Positions 21,763-36,000 of a DNA stretch of 64,000 nucleotides are shown here, piece by piece. The translations under genes were made by a program, and so were the position numbers. Source of the DNA: Odiellus spinosus (Eukaryota; Arthropoda; Arachnida; Opiliones; Phalangiidae); the NCBI GenBank assembly GCA_963920705.1, contig OY987226.1, positions 1,862,501 to 1,926,500 on the forward strand. Direction: 5' to 3'. Numbering within the stretch: the stretch's first letter is position 1; every line of letters starts with the position of its first letter. A model generated the notes under the pieces. The model was not told where the DNA came from. It saw only the letters and a program-made list of their open reading frames with translations, and ran no database searches.

Positions 21763-22001
21763 GACAATGTCTGATATTGTAATTACGGGGTCAACTGTTT
21801 TTTTCTACTTCCCTCAACGCAATGTTTTAATCTTATTTAACAGTGCGAGAAATATACTTCTGGAACTTGTATTAATTTTTGAAAGGGTTGGAGAGGTAAG
21901 GGAGAGTCTTGAACTTTACTCTGAACAACGGTGAATGAATATTGGATCTAAGACTTAACAATTTACAGCTACCTTATTAGATAAGGAATTAAAGATTAAT
22001 A

Positions 22002-22187
22002 ACCAAGGCGTATGTTCATAAGCGTCCTCTAATGGCACAAACAGTGCATGGAAAAGTAGGAACTAAAAACCACGCACGTGGCTGCTTTGGATAAATAAAA
22101 GGCAGATTCATTCATAGTCTTGTAGAACTTTACTACTTTTGCTAACACTGTTTGCCGTTAGAGGATGCTTATGAACGCATGGTTTTG
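22002..22187. mobile_element. Foldback element in the intergenic region
   Basis: The arm with GTTCATAAGCGTCCTCTAA and CAAACAGTG is repeated inverted at the right end (GTTAGAGGATGCTTATGAAC). About 186 bp and non-coding. Related to 16325-16480 and to the fragment near 43800. Confidence 0.65.
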
Positions 22188-22589
22188 TAATTTAGCTTTA
22201 TTTATTAAGATATGTCACGTGTCTATTGATAGATTGTGTTTTTTCTTGTTTTTTAGTAAGGAGGTGCCTATAATTTGGGCCTATGGGCCCCATAAACGAC
22301 ACTGACTGTGTAATTTTACTTTCAGTTCAATGAAAATATTTGATACGTGGCTATTCAAATTTCGCGCCAAAAGCAGTATCCAATGAAATCCAATAAATCG
22401 TAAGTCTAGTAAAGTAATTGCTAATTGGAGACGGAAACAAGATTTTTATTTATTGGACACACAAATAATTATCATAGTATTGCCAGATTTAATGTACCAG
22501 TGACCCCCCTCTCGAAAATTAAAAGTTAAGGGACATTTCGACAATGTCCAGTGTTCTTATTTCCGTTCCTTCTTTGGCCTAGTGGCGCG

Positions 22590-22597
22590 TGACGTCA
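22590..22597 (+). promoter_or_regulatory. Perfect CRE/ATF palindrome TGACGTCA
   Basis: An 8-bp palindrome about 1.5 kb upstream of the first coding exon of the winged-helix/phosphorylase gene, in a relatively GC-rich patch. It may be part of a promoter, but 8-bp sites occur by chance. Confidence 0.2.
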
Positions 22598-24074
22598 ACG
22601 GCCGAGTCATCAGTAAACTCGTATGTTGCTTTGCTCATCTTGTTTAAAAATTGAAAGTCTAGTTGAAATTCTCACCACTAGATGTCCATAGGATCTCCAA
22701 TAGAAATGTTAATTTTTCCCGCCACTCGCGAGAGAGCGAGAAGCCGGTGAAGGGAGGAGGAAGCTAGCGAGAACCGGCGGCTTTTCTCGCTTTTGAAGTT
22801 GACAGAATTAATTCTAGATGTTCGTTTTATTAGGTCATGGGTTTGTTTGCGAAAGACCAGTGACGTTTGTTATGTCGTGATAAAGTTCTCGACCCTTGAT
22901 TTCGTGAGATGAAGAGTACATTTACGCGTTTCTTTTTTACCCTTTATTTAATCGCAAATTAAACTGAAAACGGTAAGCTCCATAAGTTTTATTCCAATCT
23001 TTGCTCCCTGGGCAACGGTTCTCTGTTAGGCCAAGGCTTAGGGTGTTACATCTTCACAAGTCCTGCCTCGGTTGGCCTGGAGGAGGGAGGGGTGAATGTT
23101 TTTGGGTTATTTTTAGATCTTTGATAATAAAAATTATATTTCTTTTGAGTCACGCGTGTTATGGAATTAAGCCTGTAACTATGTCATTTTCCATCTTTAA
23201 AGTACGTTTTAGTGGGCGTAATTTGCCCATATTATCTTTAACTTAGTTTTAATACAATGTCCATCCATAAAATATTTAATAATACAGAGAAACTCCACTA
23301 AATCTCAAGTAAGCTTACAAAAATAGCCCCTTAATTTTCTAGTTGTTTACTCAGCTTACGCTGTTTAAACCTTATATTTGTACTCATATCGACAAATGTA
23401 TGATATTATAACGAAATGACAAAAGATGAAATTCAATAAAAGGGAAACGTACTTCTCTTATAGAGAAAAGTATGTTCAACCCGAAAACCCACTGCGTTGT
23501 ATGGATGTTTATAATTATAACAAGAAGCTAGTTGTCTGGCCATTCCCTCTTCAGTGTTAAAAGCATTTCCTGTAAGGGAATCTTCGAAAACAATTGATTG
23601 AACATCCTCCCTCGCATTGGCACATCCTGCTTATTAAAGGCATTTTTACTCTAATAAATAGAAGCCCCCTAACTGAATTCTGACAAAGGAAAGCCGACCA
23701 CGCACCGCAAATTTAATTTTTTTAGGAAGCGTTTAAAAAAACGGCTTCCTCCCTAATATTTGTTGGGTTCTCGCTGATTTAATCACGGACAATTGATATT
23801 CCCTATCCCATATCGTTCCGTATTAAATATCATACCTGCAAGACCCGTTTTAAATTACTCGTATATTACTCGACCGTAACCTGGTTGAGAATTAAGTCAC
23901 GCTTATTTTTTGATTAAATATTTTATTTCTAGCTGGTGATGTCGTACTGAAACGCCTGAGTTTGATGCCATGAAGAAACGACAACATTGTTATTAGTATA
24001 CGTGTTAATATAAGTGATACGAGACATTGTTTGCGCGAGAACCGCTGTCTACTGTGGAACAAAACATCGGGAAA

Positions 24075-24099
24075 ATGTCAAATCACACCGAGTACGAAG
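24075..24099 (+). other. Proposed first coding exon (MSNHTEYE) of the winged-helix/PNP gene
   Basis: The start gggaaaATGtca is followed by eight codons and GAAG|gtaaga, a strong donor. Phase 1 fits the acceptor at 52363, where the frame continues E-RIVMTPTKKGRG. If wrong, translation could instead begin at the ATG at 52375. The 5' UTR must lie upstream of 24075. Confidence 0.5.
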
Positions 24100-27000
24100 G
24101 TAAGAGATGTTTTGAATTTGACCCATATTTGATTTGAGGTAACTACTAAGATTAAAGTGAAGGTGACACGGATATGGCTTTAAAATTTGAAATGTCATTG
24201 ATAAATGACGTACGCTTTCTTTTAGTTCCAAATTTCATTAAAGGACAAATCTTATGAAAGTTTTATTTGAGTATAGTTTTAAAATAAGACTTTTTTTTCG
24301 TATAACTAACAGTCAGCCCTTTGATTTAGATTTTTGAATCTAACTAAATGATTTTCCTTTGTAATAAATTAACGTCAACCAACCAATGATTATCTTCTCT
24401 ACCTAGAGGTTAATCACTTCGTGTAATCGGTGTACGTAATAGCTCTGTAAATATTTCATAAAAGGGTAGTCAGGAGTAATAATTTAATCATTTAGTAACC
24501 ATAGTCGCTTCATGATCGTTGTAGTCATCCCTTCTTGAGAAATTTTTAGTTATGATGTAGGGAATAGATCGTTACGAGGCTTTCTTTCGGTTAAATTACA
24601 TAAATTTAGAAATATATTCAGAATCTATCAATTAAAACCAAACTTATCTCGGCAAGATTTGCTAGAAAAGCTTTCGTAATCTTGATAAAAAAGGTGATTG
24701 GAATAATAATGAGATGTTACAAATTTAAATCGGGTTCCATTTAAATAATATATATACACCATTTTGCAATTTGGTAATCGGCAGCCCTGATAACCCGTAT
24801 TTTAATAAGGAATTAATCTATCTCTGAATTAAATAACCAATTCAAGAAAACAAGTTTTAAAAGTTGGTATACTTTAACGGGATAATACGAGGGCATAAAC
24901 GGCCTTTATATATCCTTTTTACGTCATCCTCTTGTTTGATTAATATGATAGTTTTGAGCCTTAAATTTGCGACATTCTTGCCACGACTTACCGCAGTTCA
25001 TTCGCCAGATGCTTGGCTTTTGAACATTCGTATTTCCTAAGAAGGGCTTGAACCTGGGACTCGTTACCTATAGATATTAGGTAAATTTTTCTTCGATGAT
25101 TGGCTTCGTCTAAATTTTTAATCTACTAGTATATAATTTCATCCTAATTTTAACTTAATTGATAAATTATTCGCTCGATTCATTAATTACCTATGTTTTT
25201 CGTAAATAATTAATTTAATTTGCGAAATAAATATAATTATTATAAGTCGATAACCATCTATTTAACACTGTGATTAACGTAGAATGTTATTTTTAATAAT
25301 ATTCTATCCAGGTTTTAAAAGTTAAACTCGTGTTACATCAATAAGAGAATATTTGTTGATTTATTTATTCTTAATATATGGCCTTGAAACCGAAAAACAA
25401 ATCGGTATTTGTCACCTTCACTTTAACCCCCAAAAAAAAACGTAGTAAAATATTTTTTTTTCAATGTTGAGTTCAATGCTCAAACTTTATTTTTTTAATA
25501 TTTGGTTTTGTGTGTTGGCTGGAAATTTAAAATACATTTAAAATAACATATTTTAAGATAGGCAGGCTGGGTAAAAAAAGTAGCATTAAGTGTTTCGCAA
25601 TATATTTCCTCAAAGATAAGCCTTTTTAAACTACATCTACTTTGATATGAATGGAAGGAGCTGTTTACCGCTCGAATATGACGCCGGCAAATACTTTTAT
25701 TATTTTTTCCCGTCCTTATGTAAGCAGTCTTTGCTTTTAATAAAGGGCAAGTCTTAAATTCTAATTTTCGCTTAAAGGGAGGATGCAACCTAACAACAAG
25801 TGATTTTTTATCGATTCCTTCTTGTTTAAATAGGCCTAATCCACTACTGAAAAAATTTACAAACAAATATTAAACTAGAAATAAATTTAAAACTTGCCCT
25901 GAAAATAGGCTTAGTGGGATTCATGGAGGTCCTGATTTCCTCGCGTGAAAGGTCTAGCGACCAATCGCGCGCGACGTAAGTCTCGTGGAGATCTCGCGTG
26001 AACGACGGGCCTTCGCTCATTGGTCGCTAGACCTGACACGGACGCGATTCAGGATCTCCGTGAATCCCGCTAAGCCTGTTTTCAGGGTAAGTTTTAAATT
26101 TATTTCTAGTTTAATATTTGTATTGTAAACTTTTTATCGGTGGATTAGGCCTATTTAAACGATAAGGAATCGATAAAAAAATCACTTGTAATTAGGTTGC
26201 ATTCTCCCTTTAAAGGGAGAATGCAACCTAAAAAACAAATAGTTTTTTTTTTTTATTATTTCTAGATTAATATTTGTTTGTAATATTGTTTTACTTTTAT
26301 ATTAGGCCTTTTTTAAACTATTAGGTTGCAGTCTCCCTTTAAAGATATTGTAGGTATCTGTACTTTTTACACTCTTAGAAGGGGTTTATATTGTTCTACC
26401 TATATTTAATCTGATTTCGGATTACCGGTTATTCGTAATTACGCTAAAAAAAATAGTTCACATTATATGGTAATCTTTACCCTCATTAAATGTGTCGTGG
26501 AGGAAGAAGGTAGCCCCGATTTTTTTTTACTTTAATTTAGTAATATTGAACTGGAATCTTTCCTATATGAATAAATTTAAATCTAATTACGAGCCAGCTA
26601 CCCTTTTCCCACAAAAAAATAAGGTTATTACTCGGTTATTATTTAATTTTTCTTTACGATAAACAAACTGGCTTTCTAAAATAAACATGCCTACCCTTAC
26701 GTAGTTCCTTCAACTTTATTTTTTTTTTTATAAAATTTAAAGGAAGACTATTGGCTGAAAATTTTAATAGGTTTTTAAAATTTTTTCACAGTTTTTGATC
26801 AATTATTTCAATTAGAAAATACTATTTGAAACTTTTTTAGACTTAACACTAGGATTATATTTTAATGAATTGCCTTTTCTACCAATCAGAGGCTAGAGTC
26901 TATCGCGTTTTTTAGAATGCAGGGTTGCCACACACCTGGAAAAGTCAGGGAATTTCAAAATAGGTCTACAAAGTCAGGGACTTTTTAAATTATCCAAGAA

Positions 27001-30000
27001 TAAGGGAAATATTCTTGTAAGTAATACCGATACATCATGGAACCACCACGAAATGGCCGTAACTTTTCTATACTACCTCCTAGACATAAACCAATAGCAC
27101 CATTTGAAAGAAAAAACTCCCTAGATTAATTTAAAATAATAAAATTAACATGAGCCACTCGTTAAAGATTATTTAACCACTGATAGATATCGAGGAAAAA
27201 TCCAAAAATGACCCCTATCTTGAAATGGCCGTAACTTTTCTCTACTAACACCTAGGCATAAACCGATAGCACCATTAGAAAGAAGACATTCCCTAGATTA
27301 ATTTAAAATAATAAAATTGGCATGAGCCACTCGTTAAAGATTATTTAACCACTGGTAGAAATCGAGAAAAAATCCAAGAATGACCCCTATCTTGAAATGG
27401 CCGTAATTTTTTCTACCACCTCCTAGGTATAAACCGATAGCACCATTTGAAAGAAAAAATTCCCTAGATTAATTTAAAATAATAAAATTAACATGAGCCA
27501 CTCGTTAAAGATTATTCCGCCACCGATAGAAATCGAGGAAAAATCCAAAAATGACCCCTATCTTGAAATGGCCCTAACTTTTCTCTACTAACACCTAGGC
27601 CTAAACCGATAGCACCATTTGAAAGAAAAAACTCCCTAGATTAATTTTAAATAATAAAATTAACATGAGCCACTCGTTAAAGACTATTCCACCACTGGTA
27701 GAAATCGAGAAAAAATCCAAAAATGACCCCTATCTTGAAATGGCCGTAACTTTTCTCTGCTATTACCTAAGCATAAACCGATAGCACCATTTGAAAGAAA
27801 AAACTCCCTAGATTAATCTAAAATAATAAAATTAACATGAGCCACTCGTTAAAGATTATTCCGCCACCGATAGAAATCGAGCAAAAATCGAGAAATGAAA
27901 ATCTAATATTTTGAACGCTTATTATTATTTTAAAAATTAAATTATGCAATCCAAATGGCTTAAAAATAACTTCATAGTCTTGTGTACCCTTTTAATCTAT
28001 AATAGAAGTTATTTCGGAAAAATCGTTGGCCCTATAACTCTTTCATCAGACGCCGAACCTTTAGGCAATTGAACTCAATTTTTTTAAAATGCCAGACATA
28101 ACAAAATCCTCGTAATATTTCAAGCGCAATTACTCGCCTTTATTAGCAAAAAATAACTCTGGTATCTTTGGGGGGAAAAAAAAAGTATGATACGCTTCAT
28201 TAAGAGAGATCAATTTGTTAATTTTTTTTTTACTTCCTATTAACCCAATTTTGGGCTCTCTTTCTGTTTTGTTTATAAAAATTACCATATTGTTAATCCC
28301 AAAGACTGCACCGCGATGGACCTATAAACCCCGCCAAAAATCAAAGTACCCTCAATTTTGCGGCGCTCGTAAAAATTTCCATTTTCTGCCCAGTAAGTGA
28401 AAACTTTATCGGAATAGCTTCGGATTTTGCAAATCGATGAAAACGTCGTTTTGTCCAACTTTTAGTGTCCTTTTAGAGTTTTGACGACAACTATATATAT
28501 TATGCTAGAGAGAATAGGTAAAATAATTCTTAAAATAGTTTCATAATGCTCGGTGACCAATTTTCCTATATTTCCTATTTTTTTCCTATATTTTCACCTC
28601 CTTCCTATTTTCTCCTATATTTTAATGGCAATTCCTATAATCTCCTATATTTCTACTCCAAATCTCAAGTTAAGGGTAAAGTTCTAAATCATACTGTCAG
28701 CCGTGGCTGTATAAGATTATTTTAGCTTAACTGTACATTTTCCAGTTAAAATAGTCTGTAAAATTCCATACTATTTAAGCAATACCATGTTTAAACCGGT
28801 GGCGAGAGTTGTGACCACTCGGGAAAAGGTCAGGGAAAAACCTGGAAAAGTCAGGTGATTTGAATCTGAAAAAACTGTGCCAACCCTGATGGCGTTCGTA
28901 CAAACATGGATTAATAAACAACTTCCGTTTGGGTACTATTAATTAATCCAAGGTATAAACCTGTAAAACCTTCAAATCTTAGGGGATTAAATTAGTCTAG
29001 TATTAATTTTTAACGGGGTTCCTTCTCGTTTAAAATTAAAATGCCTTTTTAATTGTTTTCACTATCCCTTTATTCTACTACCTTTCTAAATTCTCTTATA
29101 AAATTTATTAAATTCAGAACGAACCTAGACTTTATTCTGAGTTGTAGGTGTTGAAAACCGAAATAGAGAAGGGGGTGTAAAGAGTGGGTGGCACAAAATC
29201 CTATCTTTAGAACGGTCGGTAGTAAATTCGCCTTATGTTTCCAAAAAATTTGGTTAAGGTAGCGTTATTATGACGTACGTTCGTACGATTTTAGATTTTA
29301 TTGATCGATATTTAAGAGATAATTCAGCTGACAAAGTAGAATTTCTATCTTCTACTTATCGGGGTTGCCACAGGTCAGGGAAAACAGGGAATTTGAAAAT
29401 GAACCAAAAAGGTCAGGCAATTTTGAGATATTTTAAAAATTCAGGGAATTTAAAGATCTTTCGAGAAGCCAGGAAATTGCAATCATTATCCGCGGAAAAG
29501 ATTCTCAGCTGACCGTGTCAGTTGTATAGATTAGAACAAAGATACGCCTGCAACAAAGTTTGGCGAACGCGATTATATTAAAAATAAAAGGTTAAAAATT
29601 GGGTAGTATTAGCCGAAACGGTCAGGGAAAATCGTTGGAAAAGGTCAGGGAAAACCTGGAAAAGCCTAGGAATTTGAATCTGAAAAAACTGTGGCAACCC
29701 TGTAGAAAAAAATGTCATTTACATCGCGAAACTTTTCTGTCTTAAATATTATATATTCTAAAACATTACGGGGTAGACCTTCGCCTCTGATTGGCTGGAC
29801 GTCGGTTAACTTAAAATAGAAGCCCATTTCAAAATTTTGAAAATTAATAACTCAGACTACACCTTGAATTGCTTATTCATTATTAATCTCCCCCACGCAA
29901 CCTTCAGTAACGGTACGGTTTTCGTTGATAAATTTTTATCCGAAGTTAATCTAGTATTTATTAGATATAATCCTCCACCAATAAATTGATTGTAAAATCC

Positions 30001-33000
30001 GCTTTCTAACTGTTAGCCCTATTTCTTCCGTCTCTAATTAGCGTAGTAACGACATTATTTTCCCTAGGATTGTCTAATCCTGATTGGAAAATATAACGCT
30101 TGGGTTTAACTCGAAATTACGTCAATTCCTTTTGACATTTACGGGAAGCGATTCATTGTGTGTTCGAAAATTGGGGTTATTTTTAGCCACCGGGTTTTTG
30201 TCTCGTTGTAATAAGTTCAAGATGCAGTGCTTCCAACTCTAGAATATCGCATATTTCACCTCGATATTATCATTATTTGGGAAACTACAACTTATTGTAG
30301 AATTTATTGTACGTTACCAAAGAATTTGGCAAAACTGCAATCGATAAGATATGACTTAATTATATTTTCCACGCTCGTATTAAAGAGTTGATTGCACGAT
30401 TTTTAAGGGAAATCGAATTTACGTATAATTAAAGTAATTATAATAGATAGGCAACTGCTGACTCGATTTGGGCTCTTGTAACAGGGTTCGTACGCCACCT
30501 TGAAAAGTCAGGAAATTTGTAAATTGACCCAAAAGGTAAAGGAATAGTCAGGGAATTTGTAAATTGACCCTAAAGGTCAAGGAAAAGTCAGGGATTTTGG
30601 AAATTGACCCAAAAGGTCAAGGAAAAGTCAGGGAATTTGGAAATTGACACAAAAGGTCATTGAAAAGTCAGGGAATTTGGAAATTGACTCAAAAGGTCAA
30701 GGAAAAGTCAGGGAATTTGGAAATTGACGTAAAAGGTCAAGGGAACGTCAGGGAATTTGGAAATTGATCCAAAAGATCAAGGAAAGGTCGGGGAGTTTGA
30801 AAATTTACCAAAAGGTCAAGGAAAAGTCAGGGAATTTGTAAATTGACCCAAAAGGTCAAGGAAAAGTCAGGGATTTTGGAAATTGACGTAAAAGGTCAGT
30901 GAAAAGTCAGGGAATTTGGAAATTGACCCAAAAAGTCAAGGGAACGTCAGGGAATTTGGAAATTGATCCAAAAGATCAAGGAAAGGTCGGGTAGTTTGAA
31001 AATTTACCAAAAGGTCAAGGAAAAGTCAGGGAATTTGAAAATCGACCCGAAAGGTCAAAGAAAAGTCAGGGAATATGAAAATTGACCCAAAAGATCAGGG
31101 AAAAGTAGGAGAATTTTGAAATTGACCCAATAATCAGGGAATTTTGGAATAAATTCATGTAAAATTTTAAAATTGGTCAGGGAAATTAGCCAAGACCCGA
31201 ACCAAGTAAGTAGTTACGTGTGCATTTTAACCTAAGCTAGTAATAATTCCTCGAAGGCATTTTTGTTGCAACACATACTTTTACTCCTAATTTTGTTAGT
31301 TTAGGTCAAAAATCCCGGAAGTAAGAAACCTAATCTTGTATAATAGTTAAAAAAAGATCGAACAAACCCTTTAAAAGCGCGTTTTTCAGTTAAGAGCGGT
31401 AGCGTTCTAGTATTACGGTATAAAATGTGTGTCGTTTAACTTGCTCGTAAGCGTTTCAGTCACGAAAAGTCCCTTTTTCTCGAACTTGTTTTGTTTTTAT
31501 TCATTTTGGCGACATGCCACCGAGCGAACGTTTTATTTTCTTTAATCTATATCAGGCTATTGTTATGGCATTGTGGATCTTTTGATAAGACAGATCGTAT
31601 TTTTGTTTACGGTTTAAAGAGCCCCCGTTTTGTTGTATTTTTTTAGATCCTTATAGCTCTAATGGGACTAAACGGCGAGTTATTTCACCCCTGACCTCTC
31701 TTAACTAGGCGAAAAATTGTACCTGTACATTTAACGATCTTTGGGTCCTGTTAGACTCGACGCAGTTGGACTTTAGGGCTCGCTAATGGTGTTTTAGGGT
31801 TCATGTTACCCTAATACCCTTTTCAGACGAGGCGTAATTAGCTGGTTTAATCAGATTTAATCGTGGTTTAATCAAAATTAAAATCAAAGTTAATTAAAAT
31901 GCAAAAGGCCGTAACTTTTCTCCTCGACCTCCTAGGCAAATACCGATTGCTCTATTAGACAGTAGACATTCCTTATAATATTTTAAGATCATAAAATTAT
32001 GTTGCTCTACTTTTCTGTTACTTTTTTCGAAGTATTTGGTTATTATATTCACTAAAATGAAGGCAAAGTTTGAGTATCATGCGCAAAACCCTTAATAACT
32101 TTTTTAAAATGTTTTCCTATTCAAGCGTGGTACTTTATCAAGAATCCATTCAGGTTCCATAAGAATATGGGAGCGTAGCTTTAGCCTCTGGTTCCATCCT
32201 CCCAAACTTTGTAACAAAAGTTCGTCCGCAATTTTCGCAACATTTGTACGCTTAGATCTTTTTTCGGTCGGCTCCATTTATATTACCCAATATATTACGT
32301 CTAGGTCGTTAGAGGCGCGGGTTAATAATAGATGTCAGGAGCGATTTACTTGAAAAATCGATTCGAAGCGGACGAACTTTTGCTACAAAGTTTGGGAGGA
32401 TGGTTATTCAATCGCGGCCCTCCCATATTCTTACGGAACCTGAATGAATTCTTGCTTTTATCCCATTCTTTTCATTAATATTACTGTCATCCTCTATGTA
32501 CAGGCAAGCTGAAAACAAATTCGGAGCTTATAATAATGAGTATAAGATTATTTTTCGAGTCCCTAACGGATATACCGTTGCTTTCTCTCGCGTATCCGAG
32601 ATATTTTGATTGAATTTGAAATCTAAAGAATTTTCTTTCGGCATAATTTAAAATTCTTCGTATAATCGAGTCTATCTGGAAGAGACCGTATCGAGACGAG
32701 GGAATGAAATAAACAAGGCGTACCACGTTTTGCGTAAACGCAATTGCATTGGGTTACTTTTTTATTGGGAAATGTCGTGCACCGATACAATATGTTCATT
32801 TTCTCGCGTGATATTGGAATCCAATTTTTATACTTAGTTCTTTTATGGATATGTATTTTGCGACAAGTAGTCTTGTTGTTGACAATGGTCAGGGAAAAAC
32901 TAAGTTCTGGTCAACGAAAAGACAGATATTGAAAATTTAACCCAAACACTATGTCTGGGAGATCAAAATTGGGCGTAGAAAAGTTAAGGTTATTTTAATT

Positions 33001-36000
33001 TTGGCTAGAAGCGGACGAAAATAAAATAAATTTTATAATTTGGCCAAAAGGTCAGGGAATTTTATAATTTGGATAGATGCTCAGGGAATTTTATAATTTG
33101 GCCAGGATATTAGGGAATTTTATTTGGATAAAAAGGTCAGGGAATTTTATCTGGATAAAAAGGTTAGGGAATTTTATCTGGATAAAAAGGTCAGGGAATT
33201 TTATCTGGATAAAAGGGTCGAGGAACTTTATAATTTGAATGAAAAAAGGTCAGGGAATTTTATAATTTGACCAAAAAAGGTCAGGAAATTTTATAATCTG
33301 TCCAAAAAAGGTCAGGGAATTTTATAATTTGATCAAAAAAGGTCAGGGAATTTTATAATTTGACTAAAGAAGATCAGGGAATTTTATTATTTGATCAAAA
33401 AAGGTCAGGGAATTTTATAATTTGACTAAAGAAGGTCATGGAATTTTATAATTTGACTGAAGAAGGTCAGGGAATTTGAAAATTGGACCTGTAGGTCGGG
33501 GAAAACTCGAAATTTGACCTAAAAGGTCGAGAAAATTGATAGTTTCTCAATAAAGATTTGGAAAAAGGCAAAAAGCCAGGGAATTTGATAATTTAGCTAA
33601 AATTTTAGGGAAAACCTCTTATGGAATAAACTAACTTGAGACATATTCTTCTAAATTCAGACGTACAATTGTACCACCAGTCATAAGACGTACTTAAACT
33701 TGTTGTAAAACATTGAGGCCCGGGTATTAGAAAAGCCATGATGTCCCCACACACAAAAGATTGTGAAGGGATAAAAGAGGATATTTTTAGCTTTTTCCTC
33801 CGCCCTCTCGTTTACCAACTTCGCGACTTTGATAAAGAGCTCCACCTTGTCCAGAGTATCGTATATGAAAAGCGTGGATTATGCCTGGGAGCGTCAGCTT
33901 ATCGTGGCACTGGGTACAAAGCTTTCAAATTTAAAGTAGACAAGCAAGCTGACTCGATTCGGGCCTTGTCAAAATAATCTCCCGCCAAGCTCGCGAATTT
34001 AATCACGAGAAATGAGGCTGTTTTTACATAAACGTGTGACGTCCGTTTTACTTTTTATTTCAATGTGCTTCCATATTTCTTAATCGATTTGAAACGGTGA
34101 AATCAAACCGATATTGAAATCGCCAGGAATCGTTATAAGCGTCACGCGTTATCTTTATAAATCGATTTATCGTAGCTTCATCTATCGGTTGTTGAAACCA
34201 GCCGAATCGGTACGAAACTGGTTCCCGAAGCAGTTTCGAGAAATCCAATCAAATCGATTCGAGAAAAGACGGTTTCTCGTTCACACGACTCTTGGGAAAC
34301 CATTTGAAACGGTTTAAATCGATTCTAAGGCTTAGTATGAACACAAATTTTGAATAGTTGCACGAATCGAGTGGCAGCAGTTGCGTGTTTAGATTAAAAT
34401 TGTATTCGAGTAATTTATACGCTCCCTGACTTCCGGTTTTTAGTTATTGTTTGTAGGTGGTAGTAGTTTGTGGATGTGAAACGAGTCTAAATATTTTTTA
34501 AAGGGATAATGAAGATGAGTTAAGAGTTATTTGATTATAAGCGATAAAATATGCTTAATCAAATTAAAACTCACCACCAAATCAAGCTTTTCCGTTTAAC
34601 CCAAGTTAACGAATATCAATAGCCGCGTTCATACTAGGCCTTGGATTGATTTAAACCGTTTGAAAACGTTTCCCTAGCGTCGTGTGAACGGGAAACCGTC
34701 TTTTCTCGAATCGATTTGATTGGATTTCTCGAAACTGCTTCGGGAACCAGTTTCGTACCGATTCGGTTTCAACAACCGATAGATGAAGCTACGATTAATC
34801 AATTTATAGAAGATTTTGTCATTTCAAATCGATTAAGAAATGCTAGTAGCTTAAATTAATTAATAGATTCTTTTGGAAAAGAGAGATAAGAAGCTTGAAT
34901 AGTCCTGGTCGATTTCCAAAACCGGAAGTCTAGAGAACCTCGCGAAAATTTTGGCGGGGAAAACTTTTTGTCACGTGATCGTCCGCCATCTTTTTGTAGT
35001 GTGAAAATAGCTACAGACTAACCAACGCCTCCTATACTTTATCATATAGGAAGCGTTGGACTAACAACTTGAATTTGGTTTGTAGGAAATAAAATTAGAA
35101 ATAGTCTGGCAGCCTGTTACTGGCGCGGCTACGAGACAAGGGCCCATTTCCGGCAAATCGACCAGGACTATAACGTTGGCTTTTTGAATACCCCGTGGGC
35201 CTTGTAATGAAACTGATAAGAACTTCATTGAACCAGAGATTTGACTTGAAGTTAAGATAGTTGAAATTTGTTGTGAAAGAAGAAACAGAAGATTTGAGTG
35301 AAGATAAACCACCCCTTCTTTAGCTTTATATCTCTTCCTTGTTGAAATTTGATATTGCCCGTCTAGGTTTCAACTGAATTTTGAAATATTAGATACGTAA
35401 GGAAGGCCTATCTTTATATTTAATGAATTTTGCGATTGGTATTGACTATGTTTTTTATTATCGTTCACAAAGTTTGGCGAACGTTTATTTAAGCAACGCC
35501 CTCTTTTTGGAACAGTCTGTCAAGACTTTCTTAAAGGATGACACGCGACTAAAGCCAAAAATAAAACTGAAGTTGTCTGCTCAAAAGATAGATGTTTTCT
35601 AAGGGCAAAATGATAAAACAAATTGCAAATTGAAAGCTACCTGGAATTCTGTGAGGGGTGGGGTCTTATTTTAAATACTCCCCAATCCACTCCAAAAATG
35701 GCCAGGGTTGCCACAGGTCAGGGAAAACAGGGAAAAGTCAGGGAATTTGAAAATGAACTAAAAAAAGTCAGTACTTGGGTTGGGTTTTTCTTAATATATT
35801 CGGTGTTCTTGGACATGGAAATTTCAGGGAAATAATTGTAGGAAAAACGTGTTAATTTCAGTAAAATCTGTTTCCCAAAAGTTGCGTGAAACGAGGCGAA
35901 AAACAACCAGAATTGTCTCTAGATTTGGCGCGCGCCGTTTTCATAAAGATTGGCGGGAAATTCGCGCGCTTTTTTTTCGAAAAATAGAACTATAATTCTT

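Noticed and set aside
25020..25090. Possible minus-strand tRNA (T-loop-like GGTTCAAGCC)
   Set aside because: The T stem does not pair and no acceptor or D arm is seen.
30495..31190. A CRISPR-like look of short repeats with varied spacers
   Set aside because: Units are degenerate minisatellite copies in an animal intron, without constant-length unique spacers.
33738..33977. 79-codon frame in the 28-kb intron
   Set aside because: The peptide resembles nothing I know, overlaps the start of a mobile-element fragment and has no clear splice sites.
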